This document shows positions 1 to 7,653 of a stretch of 8,394 bases of DNA, in pieces (the first letter of the stretch is position 1; every line of letters begins with the position of its first letter). Both the position numbers and the translations under genes were made by a program. The stretch is from an uncultured Collinsella sp. (GTDB taxonomy: Bacteria; Actinomycetota; Coriobacteriia; Coriobacteriales; Coriobacteriaceae), in contig USFK01000052.1 of NCBI GenBank assembly GCA_900553935.1, positions 1 to 8,394 on the forward strand, written 5' to 3'. Under the pieces are notes generated by a model. It saw only the letters and a list, made by a program, of their open reading frames with translations. It ran no database searches and was not told the origin of the DNA.

Positions 1-381
1 GTCGGACTTACCGACGGTGGTGCCACGGGCGTTGGCCGCTTGGACGAGACCATCCGCGGCTATGCGGGCAAAAAGCTCGGCCTCATTGCCGTCAACGGCC
101 TGGTCTTTCTGCGCCTGACCGAGGCGCTGGCACAGTTGGGACCTTCGTTGCCGGCTGGCCTCAAGATTGCGACGTTTGACGATTACCCCTGGAACCATGT
201 GCTCTTTGGCGGTGTGACCACGGCAGCGCAGGACACTCTTACCATTGCCGAGCGCGTAGTCGAGCGCCTGTCCGAGCGTATCGACATCGTTACCACTACG
301 GTGGGCGATGCCGCAAAGCTCGCCCCCAAGCGCATCGAGATCCCCGGCCACATCGAACACCGCGCTTCGACCTCGCGCTAG
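1..381 (+). CDS. LacI-family transcriptional regulator, C-terminal part (5' end outside the window)
   Basis: The frame is open from the first base to the TAG at 379-381, so this is the last 126 codons of a longer gene. A TTG at 40 is not a credible start because the frame simply continues upstream. The residues fit the end of the periplasmic-binding-protein-like effector domain of LacI/GalR regulators: a beta strand with a turn (IATFDDYPW), then a strand and helix of the type seen near the dimer interface (GGVTTAAQDTLTIAERVVERL), and a closing IEIPGHIEHRAST matching the family's usual 'lP..l..R.St' ending. Members bind a sugar or nucleoside effector here and release an operator bound by an N-terminal helix-turn-helix, which is not visible. 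The effector cannot be inferred. The next gene starts 42 bp downstream with its own promoter-like sequence, so co-transcription is not required. Confidence 0.75.
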   Translation, partial: VGLTDGGATGVGRLDETIRGYAGKKLGLIAVNGLVFLRLTEALAQLGPSLPAGLKIATFDDYPWNHVLFGGVTTAAQDTLTIAERVVERLSERIDIVTTTVGDAAKLAPKRIEIPGHIEHRASTSR

Positions 382-385
382 TCTG

Positions 386-394
386 TGTGATAAT
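386..394 (+). promoter_or_regulatory. Candidate extended -10 promoter of the toxin-antitoxin operon
   Basis: TGTGATAAT reads as an extended -10 element (TG, one base, then GATAAT, five of six matches to TATAAT). It is the most AT-rich spot near this gene and lies 30 bp before the ATG at 424. The expected -35 position, 17 bp upstream (366-371, TTCGAC), is inside the end of the LacI-type gene and matches poorly, as is usual for extended -10 promoters. The assignment rests on pattern only. Confidence 0.4.
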
Positions 395-399
395 ATATA

Positions 400-408
400 G
401 ACAATGTC
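400..408 (+). promoter_or_regulatory. Candidate operator: GACA-A-TGTC inverted repeat
   Basis: A perfect 4+4 bp inverted repeat with a one-base centre sits between the candidate -10 and the Shine-Dalgarno site of the antitoxin gene. A related direct pair, TGTGATA (386-392) and TGTCATA (405-411), surrounds it. RelB/DinJ-type ribbon-helix-helix antitoxins normally bind short palindromes overlapping their own promoter, so the position fits autoregulation. The repeat is short enough to occur by chance. Confidence 0.3.
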
Positions 409-423
409 ATACAGGAGGTATCC

Positions 424-918
424 ATGGCTGCGTCTGTGCTGAGTGTGCGAGTGGACTCGTCAATTAAAGATTCATTTGCCGAGCTGTGCGAAGAACTTGG
501 CATGACTTCGTCTGTTGCGGTCAATATGTTTATGAGACAGATGCTGCGCGAGCGCTCACTGCCGTTTGTTCCTTCACTCGGTAAAAGCTCTGCGAGCGAA
601 AGCGTCGCGGCGGGCATTTTGGATACTGCCCAGATTGAGTCCGCCGTCCGCGAGGCAGCCAGCTCGATTCCCGCCATCAAAACCGTGATTCTTTTTGGTT
701 CGTATGCCCGTGGCGAAGCGCGTGCCGATAGCGATATCGACTTACGTCTCGAAGTTGATCGCGAGCAGGGCTTTGGTCTTTTCGCGTTGTCGGCGTTTGG
801 TGAGGCGGTGCGCAAAGAAACTGGGAGGCAGGTTGATCTTGTCTCGAGCGACCATCTTGATGCCGATCTTGCCGCGGTAATCGAGCGCGAAGGAGTGATC
901 CTTTATGATCGCGCGTAA
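424..918 (+). CDS. Fused antitoxin: RelB/DinJ-like DNA-binding head plus MNT-type nucleotidyltransferase
   Basis: This 164-residue protein starts at ATG 424, five bases after AGGAGG (413-418). Residues about 5-46 have the RelB/DinJ layout: a basic strand SVRVDSSIKDSF, two helices, the phrase 'ELGMTSSVAVNMFMRQ' and the closing LRERSLPF. After a linker, residues about 80-160 form a minimal nucleotidyltransferase with the motif GS-x10-DxD (G92, S93, D104, D106) and a likely third acidic residue, D138, in RQVDLV. In characterised MNT/HepT systems this enzyme inactivates the HepT toxin by AMPylating a tyrosine. The gene overlaps hepT by 14 bp, so the two must be made together. The fusion would let one protein act as both promoter repressor (ribbon-helix-helix part) and chemical antidote (MNT part). 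The domains are seen in the sequence; the double role is inferred. The AT-rich promoter region suggests horizontal acquisition. Confidence 0.85.
   Translation: MAASVLSVRVDSSIKDSFAELCEELGMTSSVAVNMFMRQMLRERSLPFVPSLGKSSASESVAAGILDTAQIESAVREAASSIPAIKTVILFGSYARGEARADSDIDLRLEVDREQGFGLFALSAFGEAVRKETGRQVDLVSSDHLDADLAAVIEREGVILYDRA
890..895 (+). promoter_or_regulatory. Ribosome binding site of hepT inside the antitoxin gene
   Basis: AAGGAG lies nine bases before the ATG at 905, within the last codons of the antitoxin gene. It fixes the hepT start and the 14-bp overlap, and implies translational coupling of toxin to antitoxin. Confidence 0.65.
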
Positions 919-1276
919 GTCAGACGGCCTCCGCGCCCAAGAGGTCTTGGACGCCATCTCTGAAACGAACGAGCGCATCAAGGCTTTTGATATCACCGAG
1001 GACCAGTTTCTGCATGCGAATGACGTGCGGACGAGGGCGTTGGCGGACTCCCTTTTGATGTGCGCGCTTAGGGTGACGGAAGAAGCGGGCAAGTTGTCGG
1101 AACGCTCGCAGCGGCTTCATCCCGAAATTGAGTGGCGTGGAATTATCGGCATGAGAAATTACCTCGCGCATGATTACGGCAATGTCGACCGATCGGTTGT
1201 TTGGGATGCGGTGACGATGGAGTTCCCAGCGCTGGAACGAGCATGTAGGCAAATTGTTTCCGAATCTGAACGCTAG
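905..1276 (+). CDS. hepT: HepT-like HEPN toxin (DUF86 family)
   Basis: This 123-residue, mostly helical protein matches the HepT/DUF86 HEPN family in length and in its landmarks: a helix containing VTEEAGKLSERSQRLHPEI, then W77-R-G-I-I-G, then the catalytic RNYLAHDYG. This is the R-x4-H-x-Y signature, with R84 and H89 as the RNase catalytic pair and Y91 as the tyrosine that the partner MNT enzyme modifies in studied systems. HepT toxins act as dimers and cleave RNA (tRNA in some systems), stopping growth. All signature residues are intact, so the toxin should be active if freed. The start at 905 is supported by AAGGAG at 890-895 and by the overlap with the antitoxin gene. No terminator is obvious after the stop; the next gene, glnA, begins 134 bp later with its own leader. 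Confidence 0.87.
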   Translation: MIARKSDGLRAQEVLDAISETNERIKAFDITEDQFLHANDVRTRALADSLLMCALRVTEEAGKLSERSQRLHPEIEWRGIIGMRNYLAHDYGNVDRSVVWDAVTMEFPALERACRQIVSESER

Positions 1277-1329
1277 CCATTCGTTCGTGACCGCCTGCTC
1301 GCGCACGTTTTTTGAGCGCTTGATACGCT

Positions 1330-1345
1330 TTAACCCTGCGGAAAC
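1330..1345 (+). promoter_or_regulatory. GlnR-box-like motif upstream of glnA
   Basis: TTAAC, six bases (CCTGCG), then GAAAC matches the actinobacterial GlnR half-site pair gTnAc-n6-GaAAc at all specified positions except the first G. It lies 66-81 bp before the glnA start, where a regulator would touch the promoter. A full GlnR operator usually has a second such pair further along. At the expected spacing downstream there is no good match. The presence of a GlnR-like regulator gene just after glnA makes the motif worth reporting, but it is a loose pattern. Confidence 0.3.
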
Positions 1346-1350
1346 ATTTT

Positions 1351-1371
1351 TCTGCGATAGTATCTGCGATA
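1351..1371 (+). repeat. Direct repeat TCTGCGATA x2 with 12-bp period in the glnA leader
   Basis: TCTGCGATA occurs at 1351-1359 and again at 1363-1371. Each copy contains a TG-C-GATA that resembles an extended -10 element (GATAGT at 1356-1361, GATATA at 1368-1373). It could be a pair of overlapping promoters or a tandem protein-binding site about one helical turn apart. A third related CTGCG occurs at 1336-1340. The function is not known. Confidence 0.35.
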
Positions 1372-1410
1372 TAGACCAGTCGAAACCCGCCCGAAAGAAA
1401 GGGGAGCGAC

Positions 1411-2748
1411 ATGAACCAGCAGAACATCGATTACGTACTCCGCTCCGTAGAGCAGCGTGACATCCGCTTTGTGCGTCTGTGGTTTGTCGACATTCTCGGC
1501 CGCCTCAAGAACTTTGCCATTAGCCCCGAGGACCTCGAGGTCGCTTTTGAGGAGGGTATTGGCTTTGACGGCTCCGCTATCGAGGGCTTTGCCACGCCCG
1601 AGGAAGCCGACATGCTGGCGTTCCCCGATGCTTCGACCTTCCAGATCCTGCCGTGGCGCCCGAGCCACAACGGCGTAGCCCGCGTGTTCTGCGATGTGTG
1701 CACTCCCGATCGCAAGCCGTTTGCCGGCGACCCGCGCGATGCCCTGCGCCGCATGTTCCGCAAGGCCGAGAAGGCTGGCTATCTGCTCAACGTGGGTGCC
1801 GAGCTGGAGTATTACTACTTCCCCGACGAGCACACGCCCGAGCCGCTCGACAACGTGGGCTACTTCGATCTTTCGGTGAGTGACGCAGCCCGCGACCTGC
1901 GCCGCAACACGGTCCTCACGCTCGAGAAGATGTCCGTGCCCGTGGAGTACACCTTCCACGCCGCCGGTCGCTCGCAGCACGGCTTGAGCCTGCGTCACGC
2001 CGAGGCCCTGAGCATGTCCGACGCTATCACCACGGCCAAACTCATCATTAAGCAGCAGGCCTACGAGAGCGGTTGCCACGCCTCCTTTATGCCCAAGCCG
2101 TTGGCGGGCGAGGACGGCAGCGCCATGTTTTTGCATCAGTCGCTGTTCGACCACGACGGCAACAACGTCTTTTGGGGCGAGGACGACGAGAAGTACCACC
2201 TCTCCGAAATCGCCAAGCACTACATGGCCGGCATCTTGGCGCACGCGCGCGAGATCAGCGCCATCACCAACCCCACGGTCAACTCGTACAAGCGCATCAC
2301 CACGGGTGGCGACTCCGTGCCGCAGTACGCCACGTGGGGCCTGCGCAACCGCGCGAGTATGGTCCGCATCCCGGTCTACAAGCCCGGCAAGCCGCTGTCC
2401 ACGCGCATCGAGCTGCGCAGTCCCGACCCCATGGCCAACCCGTACCTGGTCAACGCCGTCACGCTGGCGGCTGGTCTGGACGGCATCGAGCGCAAGCTGG
2501 AACTCCCGCCCGAGGCCACGGCCGAGACGCTCAAGCTTACCGACCGTCAGATGGTCGAGGCCGGCTACGCGCCGCTGCCGCGCTCGCTCAAAGAGGCGCT
2601 CGACGTGTTTGAGGACTCGCAGTTTATGAAGGATGCTCTCGGCGAGCACATCCACAGCTTCTTCCTCAAAAAGAAGCGCGACGAGTGGCATAAGTTTGAG
2701 TCTACGATCACCGAGTGGGAGATCAAGCACTACCTGGCGAACTCCTAA
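1411..2748 (+). CDS. glnA: Type I glutamine synthetase homologue with altered metal-ligand residues
   Basis: At 445 residues this has the size of a GSI-alpha enzyme, which joins ammonia to glutamate using ATP in a cytoplasmic dodecamer. An N-terminal beta-grasp domain (to about residue 105) carries FDGSAIEGF with D53. The catalytic domain keeps E131 and E133 (AELEYY), FMPKP, NPTVNSYKR (R295), RNRASMVRIP (R314, R319) and RIELRSPDPMANPY (E334). Three expected ligands are replaced. The segment usually read as HHEVAPGQHEID is FHAAGRSQHGLS, giving A184 and G191 in place of two glutamates. The usual GSGMH is GSAMF, giving F240 in place of the histidine. The loop glutamate in PGYEAP is D301. No adenylylation tyrosine is visible. 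The start is supported by GGGGAG at 1401-1406. The reading frame is intact, so these are substitutions and not damage. It may be a low-activity or altered-specificity paralogue, or a sensor. Family membership is certain; glutamine synthetase activity is not. Confidence 0.9.
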   Translation: MNQQNIDYVLRSVEQRDIRFVRLWFVDILGRLKNFAISPEDLEVAFEEGIGFDGSAIEGFATPEEADMLAFPDASTFQILPWRPSHNGVARVFCDVCTPDRKPFAGDPRDALRRMFRKAEKAGYLLNVGAELEYYYFPDEHTPEPLDNVGYFDLSVSDAARDLRRNTVLTLEKMSVPVEYTFHAAGRSQHGLSLRHAEALSMSDAITTAKLIIKQQAYESGCHASFMPKPLAGEDGSAMFLHQSLFDHDGNNVFWGEDDEKYHLSEIAKHYMAGILAHAREISAITNPTVNSYKRITTGGDSVPQYATWGLRNRASMVRIPVYKPGKPLSTRIELRSPDPMANPYLVNAVTLAAGLDGIERKLELPPEATAETLKLTDRQMVEAGYAPLPRSLKEALDVFEDSQFMKDALGEHIHSFFLKKKRDEWHKFESTITEWEIKHYLANS

Positions 2749-2788
2749 TCGCGCTGGCTTGTTCCAGTACGATTGAGCTCATTTCTTT

Positions 2789-2793
2789 GGAGG
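2789..2793 (+). promoter_or_regulatory. Ribosome binding site fixing the start of the GlnR-like regulator
   Basis: GGAGG lies five bases before the ATG at 2799. This favours that start over the longer open frame reaching back into the end of glnA at 2715, whose extra residues have no family counterpart. Confidence 0.7.
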
Positions 2794-2798
2794 CCGAT

Positions 2799-3461
2799 AT
2801 GTCCGAAAAGAGTGCCCTGTTCATGGCGCGCACGACGCGCTTCCACGAGTTTGCCCGCAGCTTGACGACTACCCTGGGTGTCGAGGTGAGCCTGGCAACC
2901 CCCGATTCGCCAACTGCGGCGCACGACTTTGACCTGCTGATTCTCGATTCAGATGGCATCCGCAGCGACCGCATCGATCAGATTGCCAAGTGGCTTGACG
3001 ATCGTGGTGGCGTCCCCATGTTGGTGATCGTTGACGACGAGGCGCTCGGTACCTTGCGCCTGCCCAATCACGCGCATGCCGACTTTGTATGCCCCACGGC
3101 GACACCCAACGAGCTCAAGGCTCGCGCGCAGCGCCTGATGGGCGAGGAGGAGACCGTTACCGCCGACGATGTACTCAATATCGATAACCTCGAGATTAAC
3201 CTGGCTACCTACCAGGTGACACTCGATAACGAGCCCATCGACCTGACGCTGATGGAGTACTCGCTGCTGAGCTTTTTGGCGACGCACCCCAACCGCGCTT
3301 ACAGCCGCGAGGTGCTGCTGCACCGCGTGTGGGGCTTTGAGTACTGCGGCGGCACGCGCACCGTCGACGTGCACATCCGACGCATCCGCTCCAAGGTGGG
3401 CCCGCAGATCGCGGCACATATCACCACCGTCCGCGGCGTGGGCTATCTGTTTAAGGACTAG
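2799..3461 (+). CDS. Orphan OmpR-type response regulator resembling actinobacterial GlnR
   Basis: The 220-residue product has two parts. Residues 1 to about 120 form a degenerate receiver. The aspartate of FDLLILDSDG (D50) is at the usual phospho-acceptor place, but the acidic pair normally found at the first strand is absent (ALFMARTTRF) and the conserved lysine near the end is replaced (ADFVCPTATPNEL). Residues about 127-220 are a clear OmpR/PhoB winged helix: DLTLMEYSLLSFL, VWGFEYCGGTRTVDVHIRR and TTVRGVGYLF. The VWG.[DE]Y.GGTRTVDVH.RR run, D50 and the atypical pocket are all shared with Streptomyces-type GlnR, the global nitrogen regulator, which works without phosphorylation. No histidine kinase is nearby. 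It starts 50 bp after glnA with no terminator between, and a strong terminator follows. A role in nitrogen control is inferred from resemblance and neighbour. Confidence 0.85.
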   Translation: MSEKSALFMARTTRFHEFARSLTTTLGVEVSLATPDSPTAAHDFDLLILDSDGIRSDRIDQIAKWLDDRGGVPMLVIVDDEALGTLRLPNHAHADFVCPTATPNELKARAQRLMGEEETVTADDVLNIDNLEINLATYQVTLDNEPIDLTLMEYSLLSFLATHPNRAYSREVLLHRVWGFEYCGGTRTVDVHIRRIRSKVGPQIAAHITTVRGVGYLFKD

Positions 3462-3465
3462 ATTT

Positions 3466-3502
3466 CCACCACAAAGGGGACAGGCACCTTTGTGGTGGTT
3501 TT
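3466..3502 (+). terminator. Rho-independent terminator after the glnA-regulator unit
   Basis: A perfect 12-bp stem (CCACCACAAAGG at 3466-3477 and its complement at 3487-3498) encloses a nine-base loop and is followed by TTTT. It starts four bases after the stop codon at 3461. It should end transcription of glnA and the regulator. Its core, AAAGGGGACAGGCACCTTT, resembles a palindromic repeat that I recall as scattered in Coriobacteriia genomes, so it may be a dispersed element used as a terminator. Confidence 0.8.
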
Positions 3503-3616
3503 GACGCAGGTGCGGGTTCCTTTCGAGTTTGCAGCAGAACTTAAGCCTTCCTAAAAGATTGCGTTCTCGTACACGTACGCCCGCATATTGGGGTACAACT
3601 CAACGTGAACAATGAT

Positions 3617-3640
3617 GGCCCGCCACGTGTTTGGCGGGCC
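3617..3640 (+). terminator. GC-rich hairpin in the htrA leader (terminator or attenuator candidate)
   Basis: GGCCCGCCA (3617-3625) and TGGCGGGCC (3632-3640) form a perfect nine-bp stem with a six-base loop, followed by TTTGGTTATTT. The weak T-run and the position, 15 bp before the htrA Shine-Dalgarno site, leave two readings: a second stop for upstream transcription, or a leader structure in the htrA mRNA. No convincing -10/-35 pair was found between 3503 and 3616. Confidence 0.5.
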
Positions 3641-3655
3641 TTTGGTTATTTGACG

Positions 3656-3661
3656 AAAGGA
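3656..3661 (+). promoter_or_regulatory. Ribosome binding site fixing the htrA start
   Basis: AAAGGA lies eight bases before the ATG at 3670. An upstream in-frame TTG at 3631 falls inside the hairpin described at 3617-3640 and has no such site, so ATG 3670 is preferred. Confidence 0.65.
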
Positions 3662-3669
3662 TCGCAGCT

Positions 3670-5055
3670 ATGAGCGAGAACGATTCCCAGCGTCCCCAGG
3701 ACGCGGGCAACGCCGGCGAGACTCAGCAGCAACCGCGCGTGCAGGTGGAGTCGACGCCTGCCGACGGCAACATTCCCTACGTGCAGGCCTACGACACGCA
3801 GACTGGCAAGCCGCTGGGCGGCCAACAGGTCGTGAACAAGCACACGGTGGTCAAGACCAAGACCAAAAAGCTACCGATCTTTATTACAGCGCTTGCCGGC
3901 TGCGCCTGCGGCGCCCTGCTGGTCATCGCGCTCATTATGAGTGGCACGCTCGATATCGGTGGCGGCAAGAATGCCGTGACGGCGGGCGCTTCGGGTTCGT
4001 CGACGCAAAAGATCACGATCGACTCCGAGGACACCACGCTGGCCGAGGCCGTTTCTGCCAAGGCCCTGCCCTCCGTGGTTTCCATCACCGCCACTTCGAG
4101 CGGTGGCCAGAATGGCTCGCTTTCGCAGTCTGCCGACGAGTCGGACAACTCGGGCAGCGTCGGTTCGGGCGTGGTGCTCGATACCGAGGGCCATATCCTC
4201 ACCAACAACCACGTGGTCGATGGCTATGACCAGTACGTGGTGACCATGGACGACGGCACCACCTACGAGGCCGAGTTCGTGGGCAACGACGCTTCGAGCG
4301 ACCTGGCCGTCATCAAGCTCAAGGACGCCGACGCCTCCAAGCTCACGCCGATTGAGATCGGTGATTCCTCCAAGCTCAACGTGGGCGAGTGGGTCATGGC
4401 GATCGGCTCGCCCTTCGGCAACGAACAGTCTGTCTCCACCGGTATCGTCTCGGCGCTGTATCGCTCCACGGCCATGAGCTCTACCAGCGGCAACACCATC
4501 TATGCCAACATGATCCAGACCGATGCCGCCATCAATCCGGGCAACTCCGGCGGCGCGCTCGTCAACGACAATGGCGAGCTTGTGGGTATCAACTCGCTTA
4601 TCGAGAGCTACTCGGGCTCCAGCTCGGGCGTGGGTTTTGCCATTCCGGTTAACTACGCCAAGAACATTGCCGACCAGATCATCGACGGTAAGACGCCGGT
4701 GCATCCGTACATGGGCGCTACGCTTTCGAGCGTCAATGCGCTTAACGCCCGCACCAACAAGTTGAGCACCGATAGCGGCGCGTATGTGGCGAGCGTCGTT
4801 GAGGATGGTCCTGCCGCCAAGGCCGGCATTCAGGAGGGCGACGTCATCACCAAGCTGGGCGACGATGAGATTTCGAGCGCCGACGGCCTGATCATCGCGC
4901 TGCGCAGCCACGAGGTGGGCGAGAAGGTCGAGATCACGCTCATGCGCGGCAAGGAAGAGAAGAAGGTCACGGTTGAGCTGGGCTCCGACGAGGAGCTGCA
5001 GAACCAGCAGCAGAACGACAGCGCGACCGATACCGGCAACGGCGGTATTACCGAC

Positions 5056-5079
<24 letters not shown>
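3670..5079 (+). CDS. htrA: HtrA/DegP-type membrane-anchored serine protease, C-terminal tail lost at the junction
   Basis: Counting from ATG 3670, residues 1-67 form a Gln/Asp-rich cytoplasmic region ending in KTKTKK, and 68-92 form one membrane span (LPIFITALAGCACGALLVIA). A Ser/Gly/Thr-rich linker follows. The trypsin-like domain spans about 125-340 with the full triad: H181 in TNNHVV, D211 in SSDLAVIKL and S293 in GNSGGAL. A PDZ domain runs from about 347 to 437 (YMGATL ... GPAAKAGIQEGDVI ... VTVELG), then a polar tail. This is the usual layout of Gram-positive HtrA, a quality-control protease for misfolded proteins outside the membrane. The recognisable sequence ends at DEQLRQYL (462-469). 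Beyond that the open frame runs to 6144 only because it reads antisense to metH, and the Arg/His-rich residues there are not protease. The catalytic and PDZ parts are complete; only the last few tail residues and the stop codon are missing. Confidence 0.9.

Positions 5080-7653
<2,574 letters not shown>

Noticed and set aside
40..381. A small stand-alone 113-residue protein starting at TTG 40.
   Set aside because: The frame is open to the first base of the window and the sequence is the middle of a LacI-type effector domain, so it is a truncated gene.
1330..2730. A 466-residue minus-strand open frame covering glnA.
   Set aside because: It is the antisense shadow of glnA, with low-complexity Val/Leu/Gly/Arg composition and no domain signature.
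2715..2798. An N-terminal extension of the GlnR-like regulator overlapping the end of glnA.
   Set aside because: The extra 28 residues have no counterpart in the family, and GGAGG at 2789-2793 supports ATG 2799.
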